A stretch of DNA of 13,592 bases from assembly GCA_964642855.1 (NCBI GenBank), contig CAZXSK010000085.1, positions 1 to 13,592 of the forward strand, in the 5' to 3' direction. Position numbers and translations under genes: made by a program. The stretch is from CAZXSK01 sp964642855. Lineage in GTDB: Bacteria; Planctomycetota; Phycisphaerae; SM23-33. The notes beneath the pieces were generated by a model. That model did no database searches. It was given only the letters and a program-made list of their open reading frames with translations, and had not been told where the DNA came from. Position 1 is the first letter of the stretch, and each line of letters starts with the position of its first letter. Of this stretch, positions 1 through 6,431 are shown in pieces.

Positions 1-38
1 CGGGTCTTCACCGTGCCGGCTTTATCCAGCTGCATCGA

Positions 39-55
39 CAGATCCAGTGGATCTG
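39..55. repeat. 17-nt perfect palindrome (CAGATCC-AGT-GGATCTG)
   Basis: Two 7-bp arms, 39-45 and 49-55, flank a 3-nt centre. It sits just upstream of the minus-strand ATG at 35-33. If a leftward gene starts there, the palindrome would cover its ribosome binding region or act as an operator. The sequence shows the symmetry directly; any function is inference. Confidence 0.4.
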
Positions 56-97
56 CCTGCTTGACCGTCCTTGCCTGCCCGGCGCACTCCGCGCTTT

Positions 98-116
98 CGG
101 GCCAAGCCCGCCTTTT
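98..116 (+). terminator. Weak terminator-like hairpin
   Basis: CGGGC (98-102) and GCCCG (106-110) form a 5-bp GC stem with a 3-nt loop, followed by CCTTTT. The shape is that of a short intrinsic terminator reading rightward, about 34 nt after a TGA at 62-64. The stem and T-run are both short and the upstream gene is hypothetical, so this is tentative. Confidence 0.2.
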
Positions 117-674
117 CAAACAGAGCCTGGGCCGCGATCAGCGATGGGATCCGCAAAGGATGGGTGTGGGGATCGACGTCCAGCCATCGAGGAGCAACTG
201 CTGAGGTCTGCAGCAGCTCTGGCTTTCGGGGTGTGTATCGCCGGAAGGGGGGCCGCAAACCGAGACGCATCCCCCTTGCGCAAACGCCGTCGGGGCCATC
301 ATGTACGAGGAAGCTGCTCTCTCATGGCGCCGGCGGGCCCCAGGATGTATCTGGATGCACTCTCGCTGGCTCTGCAGATCGCCTGCCCGTCGCAGGCCGA
401 TTGAGTAGGCCTTGGCGCTACGCCGCGAGGCCGCTGCTTCCCGTCAGCCCAGAGCGAGGACCGGGAGGCGCGCCGATCAGCATAGGTCCGCTGCCCTCCT
501 CGCAGGCGCAGCCCCCGGATCGAGAGCCACGTAAGTTATGTGACCGCATGACTATAGCTCTTCGTGGGTCTGAGAGCCCGTCCTCCGGGGCCGGGTCGGG
601 GCACAGGATTCGGTGGTTTGCCGCGAGCACTACTAAATCGTACCCTTCCAATGGGCGATGGAGCGCACACAGGA

Positions 675-697
675 GTTCCCAAGGATCGGGAACCTTT
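675..697 (+). promoter_or_regulatory. Hairpin just upstream of an RBS
   Basis: GTTCCC (675-680) and GGGAAC (688-693) form a 6-bp stem with a 7-nt loop, followed by CTTTT (694-698). It lies immediately before the strong ribosome binding site (AGGAGGG, 700-706) of the thioredoxin-fold gene. It could be a weak terminator or attenuator, or a 5' stabilising hairpin. Confidence 0.3.
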
Positions 698-713
698 TCA
701 GGAGGGTGGAACC

Positions 714-1184
714 ATGAAGCGGCTAGTGCTATGCTTCGCGCTGGCAGCCGCGGGGTGGCAGTATTACGAGAACATACGGCCTGACCCCATCAAGGTACTC
801 AAGACCGTACCCGCGACTGCAGACACCAGTTATTGGCCGGGCATTACCGAATGCTCCGACATCCAGGAGCTTCGTCCCTATCCGGGAAGACACAGCATTC
901 TTGTCTTCTATCGCCCGGAGAACCCCAGCTGTCACGAGCTCCAGCAGCGCCTGAACTCGTTCCTGGACTATCGTCCGGACGTGGCGGTCCAGATGATCGT
1001 CAAGAACCAGAAGTGGGCTGACGAGTATCAGGTCAGCAGGGTGCCCCATGTGAAGATTTATGATGCCAACGGCGCGTTGCTTGCGGAGGACCGGAACCTC
1101 GCGATGATGGGGACGATGCTCCTGCGCCGCTGGATCACCGAAGAAACCGGCCTGTGCATCGAAACCATCGGAAACGCCCCATAG
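714..1184 (+). CDS. Secreted thioredoxin-fold protein with a degenerate active site
   Basis: This encodes 156 aa. The start is the ATG at 714, because AGGAGGG (700-706) lies 7 nt upstream and a hydrophobic N-terminus begins there (residues 4-14). That segment suggests a signal peptide or anchor and an extracytoplasmic location. Residues 60-125 have the thioredoxin fold pattern: a strand (SILVFY), then ENPSCHEL where CxxC is expected, a helix, a second strand, and RVPHVKIYD with the family's cis-proline at P111. Only one cysteine, C73, remains in the active-site position, so classical dithiol chemistry from this motif is unlikely. C47 and C148 are elsewhere and might form a structural pair. 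The stop codon lies 45 bp from the convergent gyrB stop. The fold assignment is fairly good; the substrate is unknown. Confidence 0.75.
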   Translation: MKRLVLCFALAAAGWQYYENIRPDPIKVLKTVPATADTSYWPGITECSDIQELRPYPGRHSILVFYRPENPSCHELQQRLNSFLDYRPDVAVQMIVKNQKWADEYQVSRVPHVKIYDANGALLAEDRNLAMMGTMLLRRWITEETGLCIETIGNAP

Positions 1185-1194
1185 CGGATCCGCT
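1183..1194. repeat. 12-nt perfect palindrome overlapping a stop codon
   Basis: AGCGGATCCGCT is fully self-complementary and overlaps the TAG of the thioredoxin-fold gene, in the 45-bp gap between two convergent genes. It has no loop or T-run, so it is not a convincing terminator. It may be chance in GC-rich DNA. Confidence 0.25.
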
Positions 1195-1229
1195 GCACAA
1201 GCCCGGAGCGTCGATGGCAGGGAATCGCC

Positions 1230-3716
1230 CTAGACGTCGAGGTTCTTGACGTCCAGGGCGTTTTCCTCGATGAAGTTGCGTCGGCGCTCGACGTTGTCAC
1301 CCATCAGCAGAGAGAACATCCGCTCGGATTCCTCGGCCTCTTCCGCGCGAACGCGAAGCAGCGTTCTGCGGTCGGGGTCCATCGTCGTTTCCCACAGCTC
1401 ATCGGCATTCATCTCGCCCAGGCCCTTGAAACGCTTGATCTCGATCCCTCGTGACCCAAGCGCTCGAATCCCCGGAGCGATGCCGGAGACATTGTCGATC
1501 TCCAGCGGCTCGTCCTCGCTGACCAGCACGTACTTCGCCGGCGGCTTCTCGCCCGTCACCGACTCCTCGCGAATCGCGAAGTAGTCGTCGACGTCCAGCC
1601 CGCGGTCGCGCAGCTTGACGATCAGTGTTTCGATGTCCTTGACCTCGTGAAGCTCCGACCGCTTCTGGATCCGCACCGATGCCTCGACGCCGTTGCCGTT
1701 CTCCTCGCCGTCTTCGTCCACGACGGCGTCGTCCTTGTGCTCGTGGAGAATCGCTTCGTATTCGTCGTCGGAGTGGCAGAAAATGTCTTCGCCGTTGATC
1801 ACCAGCCAGTGCGTGGGAAGCTTGCCGTCCTTCCGACGGTCCATGAGCGTCTGGAAGCCCAAGCCGCGCCGCTGGAGGATGTGGACCTTGTCGGCCAGCT
1901 TCTGAAGCAGCTCGATCAGCTCGGCCAGCTTCGGGCCCTTGATCTCGTTGACCACCTTTGCCTGCTTGCCGTTGACGTCCCGGATCTGAAGCTCCGTGCC
2001 CTCCAGGCCCTGTTCGGTCAGGGTCGAGCGCATCTCCCGCTCATCGAGGACATAACGCTTTTTTCTTCTTCGACTTACGAGATACAGCGGAGGCTGTGCG
2101 ATGAACACGTGGCCGTTGAGAATCAGGGGCTTCATGTACCGGAAGAAGAACGTCAGAAGGAGCGTGCGAATATGGCTGCCATCGACGTCGGCGTCGGTCA
2201 TGATGATGATCTTGCCGTACCGGAGCTTGCTGATATCGAACTCGTCGTCGCCGATCCCGCAGCCCAGCGCGGAAATGATCGTCTGGACTTCGTTGAAGTT
2301 GAGGATCTTGTCCAGCCTGGCCTTCTCGACGTTGATGATCTTGCCCTTCAGCGGCAGGATCGCCTGGGTCGCCGAGTCCCGTCCCTGCTTGGCAGGACCC
2401 CCGGCTGAGTCTCCCTCGACGAGGTACAACTCGGTCGTGGCGACGTCGTTGGAGCGGCAGTCAGCCAGCTTGCCCGGCAGCGAGCCGCTGGAAAGCGCTC
2501 CCTTCCGGCGGGTCAGGTCCCGCGCCTTGCGGGCGGCCTCCCGGGCCTGCATCGCCTGCACGCTCTTGTTGATCACCCGCTTGGCCTCGCTGGGGTGCTC
2601 CTCCAGCCAGGTGCCCAACTGGTCGTATACCGTCTGCTGAACAAAACTCTCGACCTCGGAATTGCCCAGCTTGGTCTTGGTCTGGCCTTCAAACTGGGGA
2701 TCCGGAACCTTCACCGAGACAATTGCCGTCAGACCCTCGCGCAGATCGTCACCCGTGGGGTTCTTGCTGTCCTTGAGCAACTTGGCGCCCCGGGCATAGT
2801 AGTTGATCGTCCGCGTCAGCGCACTGCGGAAACCCGACAGGTGGGTCCCTCCTTCGATCGTATTGATGTTGTTGGCGAACGTCATCACCGTCTCGGAGTA
2901 CCCGTCGGTGTACTGCAGACAGATGTCCACCAGCAGCTTGCTTTCCTCGTCCTGCTTGTGGATCTGCACGGGCTTGTGCAGCCTGGTCTTGCCTTCCGTC
3001 AGGTGATCGAGAAACGCCTGCAGGCCTTTCTTGAACTGGAACGTCTCCTCCTTGTCGGATCGCTCGTCGCGGAGGTTGATGCATACGCCTTCGTTAAGAT
3101 ACGCCAGTTCGCGAAGCCGGCCTGCGAGCACCTCGTATTTCAGCGAGGTGTCGGGAAAAATCTCACTGTCAGCCTTGAAGGTCACCTTCGTTCCGGTGCG
3201 TTTGCGGGCGCCGATCTCCCGGAGCTCGCCCTGCTTGACGCCCCGCTCAAACTCCATCTGGTATACCTTGCCGTCCCGACAGACCTCGACCTCCAGCCAC
3301 TCACTCAGGGCGTTGACGACCGACGCTCCGACCCCGTGCAGCCCCCCCGAAACCTTGTACACGCCGTGGTCGAACTTGCCTCCCGCATGCAGGTGGCAGA
3401 ACACCACCTCCAGCGTCGAAACCTTCTCGGTGGGGTGCGGACCGACGGGAATGCCCACCCCGTCGTCGGAAATGGAGCAGGACTCATCCGGCTGGATGGT
3501 CACATAGATGTTCTGGCATCGCCCCGCCATCGCCTCATCGATGGCGTTGTCGACGATCTCCCAGACCAAATGGTGCAGGCCGCGCGTAGTGGTATCGCCG
3601 ATGTACATGCCCGGACGCTTGCGAACCGCTTCCAGGCCTCGCAGTACCTTGATCTGATTCTCGTCGTAAACCCCCTCGAGAGGGGACTTCTTCACCGAGG
3701 CCGTATCCTTGGCCAC
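1230..3716 (-). CDS. gyrB: DNA gyrase subunit B
   Basis: This encodes the 828-aa ATPase subunit of the type IIA topoisomerase that introduces negative supercoils. The GHKL ATPase domain shows EIVDNAIDEA (53-62), DDGVGIP (84-90), GGLHGVG (124-130) and QTKTKLGN (345-352). The transducer segment leads to the TOPRIM domain with PGKLADC (414-420), EGDSAGG (434-440) and the metal-binding DADVDGSH (508-515). The C-terminal tail has RFKGLGEMN (762-770) and ELWETTMDP (773-781). An insertion of about 150-190 residues lies between the TOPRIM core and this tail (roughly 560-750), including an acidic stretch at 661-675. The protein is thus closer to E. coli length (804) than to B. subtilis length (638). 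The start is the GTG at 3716: GGAG lies 8 nt upstream, and the 25 codons before it in frame look non-coding. No gyrA, recF or dnaN is adjacent. Confidence 0.97.
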   Translation of the reverse strand: MAKDTASVKKSPLEGVYDENQIKVLRGLEAVRKRPGMYIGDTTTRGLHHLVWEIVDNAIDEAMAGRCQNIYVTIQPDESCSISDDGVGIPVGPHPTEKVSTLEVVFCHLHAGGKFDHGVYKVSGGLHGVGASVVNALSEWLEVEVCRDGKVYQMEFERGVKQGELREIGARKRTGTKVTFKADSEIFPDTSLKYEVLAGRLRELAYLNEGVCINLRDERSDKEETFQFKKGLQAFLDHLTEGKTRLHKPVQIHKQDEESKLLVDICLQYTDGYSETVMTFANNINTIEGGTHLSGFRSALTRTINYYARGAKLLKDSKNPTGDDLREGLTAIVSVKVPDPQFEGQTKTKLGNSEVESFVQQTVYDQLGTWLEEHPSEAKRVINKSVQAMQAREAARKARDLTRRKGALSSGSLPGKLADCRSNDVATTELYLVEGDSAGGPAKQGRDSATQAILPLKGKIINVEKARLDKILNFNEVQTIISALGCGIGDDEFDISKLRYGKIIIMTDADVDGSHIRTLLLTFFFRYMKPLILNGHVFIAQPPLYLVSRRRKKRYVLDEREMRSTLTEQGLEGTELQIRDVNGKQAKVVNEIKGPKLAELIELLQKLADKVHILQRRGLGFQTLMDRRKDGKLPTHWLVINGEDIFCHSDDEYEAILHEHKDDAVVDEDGEENGNGVEASVRIQKRSELHEVKDIETLIVKLRDRGLDVDDYFAIREESVTGEKPPAKYVLVSEDEPLEIDNVSGIAPGIRALGSRGIEIKRFKGLGEMNADELWETTMDPDRRTLLRVRAEEAEESERMFSLLMGDNVERRRNFIEENALDVKNLDV

Positions 3717-3864
3717 AGAACCTTCTCCTTTCCCGAATCTCTCGGGATCGACCCGCAACGACTGAAAACAGGAAAAACCCGGACAGAACATCCGGTCTGG
3801 AGACCTGCCCGAAACGGCGGCAGGTACTGACAGTGATTATCCCCAAAAACAGGCCGGAATTCCA
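3717..3864 (-). promoter_or_regulatory. gyrB promoter and structured 5' leader
   Basis: On the minus strand, GATAAT (3841-3836) matches 5 of 6 bases of the -10 consensus. A weak -35, TGGAAT (3864-3859), lies exactly 17 nt upstream. This would give a leader of roughly 110 nt before the GTG. The leader can form three hairpins: a 7-bp ACCTGCC/GGCAGGT stem (3803-3825); a 5-bp GGTCT/AGACC stem (3794-3805) that competes with the first; and a 6-bp TCCCGA/TCGGGA stem (3731-3747) directly before the SD (AAGGAG, within 3730-3721). gyrB genes are commonly controlled by supercoiling; whether these structures matter is inference. Confidence 0.5.
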
Positions 3865-3888
3865 GTAAAATGCACGGCATCCCGAGAG

Positions 3889-3942
3889 AACGGGCGTTCC
3901 GTAACATGCTGAAAATACGAGTCTAACGTGAAAACGCCCGTT
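3889..3942. repeat. 10-bp perfect inverted repeat in the divergent spacer
   Basis: AACGGGCGTT (3889-3898) and its exact reverse complement AACGCCCGTT (3933-3942) flank a 34-nt AT-rich centre. The repeat lies 25 bp upstream of the likely gyrB -35 and about 120 bp upstream of the divergent lipoprotein gene. The arms are too far apart for a compact operator half-site pair. They could be a bipartite regulator site or the stem of a transcribed hairpin. Confidence 0.5.
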
Positions 3943-4027
3943 GAATGCCAAACGGCAGGAAACTTCTCCGCAGCCGATAGCGCGAATTGCTCCGGATCGG
4001 GCCTCACCAAGGACCTCAACCGAACCC

Positions 4028-4055
4028 TGGCCATCGCCACCTCAAGGTCTACAAT
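4028..4055 (+). promoter_or_regulatory. Candidate promoter of the CsgG/LpoB-like lipoprotein gene
   Basis: TGGCCA (4028-4033, 4 of 6 to TTGACA) and TACAAT (4050-4055, 5 of 6 to TATAAT) are separated by 16 nt. The -10 ends 9 nt before the chosen ATG, so the mRNA would start only 2-4 nt before it. No SD precedes the ATG; the nearest AAGG is 17 nt away. Confidence 0.4.
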
Positions 4056-4064
4056 TCACGTGAC

Positions 4065-5126
4065 ATGCGACCCGTTCCCGACACCAATCGGTCAGCTATC
4101 CGCCGGGCGATCTGGATGGCTGTGGCGGCAGCTTTCGTTCCGCTGGCAGCAGGCTGCGCGCCGACCGTGTCGGTCCGGATCCGCCGACACCCAGCCTTCT
4201 ACGATCCCGACCTGAAGCGACTGACCGTTCTGCCCCTGAAGAACGAAGCTCTCGAACCCCGTGCGGGGCGCTACGTCACGGATCGCCTGATCCGGGAACT
4301 TCGCGAGAACGGGACGTACGACGTCGGTCGGGCTCCGGCGGCGATTGCCGATGTCGAGGCCAACTCTCCGGGCCCGGAAGCCGACGACGTCCTCCGACAA
4401 CTCAGACAGAAGGGCCAGACCGACCTGCTGCTGACGGGCAGTGTCCTGACCTTCGACGCAAGCCAGACCGTCGCCTACCATGAGTATCCCAACACGTTCT
4501 ACGGCGGGATCGGGTACCCCTACAGCTACTTCGGCTACCGGCGGGTCATCGTCGCTCGTCCGTATGAGGTAGGCCTGGCCGTGGTCGAACTCCGCATCCG
4601 TCTGCTCCGGGTGAGCGATGGCAGCACGCTGTATCTGTCCGACCCACCGATTCGCGTCCGGCTGCGGGATACCTCGCACCCCGTGAAAGTGCCCGAAGAA
4701 CGGCTCCGCGAAGCTACCGATCGGGCCATCGACGAGGTGCTGGAGACGATCGCCGTGGTGGAGACAGAGATCGAGATCAAGTCCGCTGCAACGATGACGG
4801 TCGAGCGGGTCAGGGATGGGAAACGCAGGACGGCAGACGATTTCCGCGACGGAGACGAGTTGATGGTGACGGTCCGGCTTCCCGCAGAAGCAGGCTACAA
4901 CCGCTTTCGCCTCGAGATTCGCCCGGAGAAGCCGGGCCAACCGGTGGCGGCAAGGTCCTTTATCTGGGACCGGGGTCAAGAGAACCGGCAGTTCTCCTTC
5001 GACCCAGCCGGCTGGGTCCAGCCTGGCGAAGAAGCGGAATTCGATGTGGTACTCCTGAAAGACAAACAGGCCGTCGCCTCGGAGGACATCGAGGTCCAGC
5101 GACACCTCAAGCCATCTGAACGTTGA
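4065..5126 (+). CDS. Lipoprotein with a CsgG/LpoB-like domain
   Basis: This encodes 353 aa. It starts with an arginine-containing N-region, a hydrophobic segment (16-29) and the lipobox LAAGC with the lipidated cysteine at C31, so it is probably exported and anchored in a membrane. Residues about 50-130 read like the alpha/beta domain of CsgG, LpoB and TolB-related proteins. A strand (RLTVLPLKNEA) is followed by a helix (RYVTDRLIRELREN), a variable stretch and the strand DLLLTGSVLTFD. A tyrosine/glycine-rich insertion follows (about 146-160), then a strand-rich C-terminal half. The start at 4065 puts the signal sequence at the N-terminus; an upstream in-frame ATG at 3987 adds non-coding-looking residues. 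The gene heads a six-gene rightward run and is divergent from gyrB. The fold is a judgement by eye; the role is unknown. Confidence 0.75.
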   Translation: MRPVPDTNRSAIRRAIWMAVAAAFVPLAAGCAPTVSVRIRRHPAFYDPDLKRLTVLPLKNEALEPRAGRYVTDRLIRELRENGTYDVGRAPAAIADVEANSPGPEADDVLRQLRQKGQTDLLLTGSVLTFDASQTVAYHEYPNTFYGGIGYPYSYFGYRRVIVARPYEVGLAVVELRIRLLRVSDGSTLYLSDPPIRVRLRDTSHPVKVPEERLREATDRAIDEVLETIAVVETEIEIKSAATMTVERVRDGKRRTADDFRDGDELMVTVRLPAEAGYNRFRLEIRPEKPGQPVAARSFIWDRGQENRQFSFDPAGWVQPGEEAEFDVVLLKDKQAVASEDIEVQRHLKPSER

Positions 5127-5136
5127 CGGCTGCTTG

Positions 5137-5163
5137 CTCGGGAGGATAGTCTGATCCCCCGAG
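5137..5163 (+). promoter_or_regulatory. Strong intercistronic hairpin at an RBS
   Basis: CTCGGG (5137-5142) and GGAT (5144-5147) pair with ATCC (5154-5157) and CCCGAG (5158-5163). This gives a 10-bp stem with one bulged A (5143) and a 6-nt loop, AGTCTG. No T-run follows, so it is not a standard intrinsic terminator. Its 3' arm contains GAG of the only SD-like GAGG (5161-5164) before the next gene, so it could limit ribosome access or protect a processed mRNA end. Confidence 0.5.
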
Positions 5164-5192
5164 GCTGGCTGTCGATGCCCCCCGGGATTCCC

Positions 5193-5735
5193 ATGAAGAT
5201 TTACACCAAGACAGGCGATGACGGCAACACGATGCGGGCCGACCGCAGCACGGTCCGCAAGACCGATCCGTTCGCCGAGGCGGTGGGTACGGTCGACGAA
5301 CTCAACGCATGTGTAGGCCTGGCGCTTACGGCAGGGGGGGGCGAAGCCGTCGTGGAGAGTCTCTCCCGCGTCCAGGAGGAGTTGCTTGCCGTCGGGGCCA
5401 TGCTCGCCGTAGCCGGTTCGGATCGCCCAGCCCTTCACGGGGTGCGCGTGCGCAACGTCGATGCAATGGAAGAGGCGATCGACGAGGTCGAGAAAACGCT
5501 CCCGCCCCTGACAAGTTTCATCCTGCCCGGGGGCTGCGAGCTGGCGGGGCGGATCCACCTGGCGCGGACGGTCTGCCGGCGGGCGGAGCGTCGCGTCGTA
5601 GCCATGATCGATACCGGGACCCGTCTCGACCCGGTCGTGATGAAGTACCTCAACCGTCTCAGTGATCTGCTGTTCGTCCTCGCACGGCGGGCGAACGCGG
5701 ACGCAGGCGTCAACGATCAAACCTGGAAGCCGTGA
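5193..5735 (+). CDS. PduO-type cob(I)alamin adenosyltransferase
   Basis: This 180-aa enzyme transfers the adenosyl group of ATP to cob(I)alamin to give adenosylcobalamin. Family landmarks are KIYTKTGDDG (2-11), GTVDELNACVG (32-42), FILPGG (109-114), HLARTVCRRAERRV (122-135) with the arginines that contact ATP in the family, and YLNRLSDLLFVLAR (152-165). The family's usual glycine-rich GLFGG after TGDxGTT is replaced, without a length change, by MRADR (14-18). The chosen ATG at 5193 matches where homologues begin (M-K-I-Y-T). An in-frame ATG at 5175 adds six residues and has GAGG 10 nt upstream, so it is a real alternative. No cobalamin riboswitch is visible upstream. The downstream lipoprotein gene may be translationally coupled. 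Confidence 0.92.
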   Translation: MKIYTKTGDDGNTMRADRSTVRKTDPFAEAVGTVDELNACVGLALTAGGGEAVVESLSRVQEELLAVGAMLAVAGSDRPALHGVRVRNVDAMEEAIDEVEKTLPPLTSFILPGGCELAGRIHLARTVCRRAERRVVAMIDTGTRLDPVVMKYLNRLSDLLFVLARRANADAGVNDQTWKP

Positions 5736-5761
5736 CGAAATCGACCGGAAAGGAAGACGGG

Positions 5762-6424
5762 ATGACATTTCGAATCGCTGCAGTGGGTGCGCTGATTTCC
5801 CTGACCACGCTGGCCGGGTGTTCCATGCCTCGCGGGGGCATCGCCTATCAGCAGGCGGATGTGGGTCGGCAGTGGCAGACGGTTCCGTACTGGCCACTGT
5901 TCGAACGCAACGAGGGAGAAGCCCTTCGACTTTACGAGCCTAGAACCCGCGGATCGGTAGGTCTGGGCAAAGGCAGACTGTACCTGGTCGTGCTCGATCA
6001 GGAGGGCACGGTAGCTGCCAAGACCGAAATCGAAGGCGACGAGAAGATCCGCGTGCGGATGATCGCCTCGGGAGCGTGTTTCGCCCAGATGATGCCCCTG
6101 GCCCGCAAAGCGCGGGCATTGCAGACGTGGACGGTCAGCGAGTCGTTCCCCGACTCGCCGCCGAAGGAGCTGACCGGCCCGCTGCCGGCCGCTGGCGATC
6201 GCCTCGCCTGCAGGGCCGACGCCCCCCAGGCGTTCGACATGCTGATGGAAGTCAAGGGGTGGCCGTTCACCGGCCCGATGGTCGCTCGTCAATCGGCAGC
6301 CAGGGCGTGGATCGACGGCGAGCAGGTGGACTGGTCCGAATTGATGTCCCGCGCCAAGGCGGGCACGCTGACCGGGCTGGTCGAAGTGGCGGCCGTGGTC
6401 AGCCAGACCGGCGAGGGCAGGTGA
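5762..6424 (+). CDS. Lipoprotein of unknown function
   Basis: This encodes 220 aa. The N-terminus is a short lipoprotein signal with the lipobox TLAGC and C20 as the likely lipidated residue. The mature protein is mixed alpha/beta with no motif I recognise. C105 and C157 could form a disulfide after export. The ATG at 5762 is chosen because AAGGAAG (5750-5756) lies 5 nt upstream and the signal peptide begins there. An in-frame GTG at 5732 overlaps the previous gene's TGA and would add ten polar residues. The gene ends 7 bp before truD, so the two are probably cotranscribed. Confidence 0.75.
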   Translation: MTFRIAAVGALISLTTLAGCSMPRGGIAYQQADVGRQWQTVPYWPLFERNEGEALRLYEPRTRGSVGLGKGRLYLVVLDQEGTVAAKTEIEGDEKIRVRMIASGACFAQMMPLARKARALQTWTVSESFPDSPPKELTGPLPAAGDRLACRADAPQAFDMLMEVKGWPFTGPMVARQSAARAWIDGEQVDWSELMSRAKAGTLTGLVEVAAVVSQTGEGR

Positions 6425-6431
6425 GGCGCCC

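Larger units (their letters stand above)
1..713. other. Region without a supportable gene
   Basis: All six frames were read. Open stretches exist on both strands, but their translations are rich in R, G, P and S with no recognisable domain, and none pairs a good ribosome binding site with coding-like composition. Two edge fragments are possible. A minus-strand ATG at 35-33 starts a sensible reading (MQLDKAGTVKTR) that leaves the window. A rightward frame ending with TGA at 62-64 could be the tail of an upstream gene. Neither can be judged from so few codons. I found no tRNA, and no RNase P, SRP or tmRNA hallmark sequences. The region may be an intergenic spacer, a decayed gene, or an RNA gene I do not recognise. 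Confidence 0.5.

Noticed and set aside
22..270. Minus-strand open frame of 82 codons containing a plausible helical stretch (SLIAAQALFEKAG)
   Set aside because: One reasonable segment only; the start has no SD, flanking residues look non-coding and no family is recognised.
536..610. Possible TPP-riboswitch-like bases (CTGAGA) before the thioredoxin-fold gene
   Set aside because: Only the short CTGAGA string is present; the second conserved arm and overall fold of a TPP riboswitch are absent, and the downstream gene does not fit.
71..784. Plus-strand open frame of 237 codons in the left region
   Set aside because: Low-complexity R/G/P/S-rich translation, no RBS, and it overlaps the start of the well-supported thioredoxin-fold gene in another frame.
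2595..3830. Plus-strand open frame of about 410 codons
   Set aside because: It is the antisense of the conserved gyrB ATPase domain; the composition is a mirror of gyrB codons.
4092..5897. Minus-strand open frame of about 600 codons
   Set aside because: It lies opposite the CsgG/LpoB-like lipoprotein and the cobalamin adenosyltransferase, both supported by motifs. No RBS or domain of its own.
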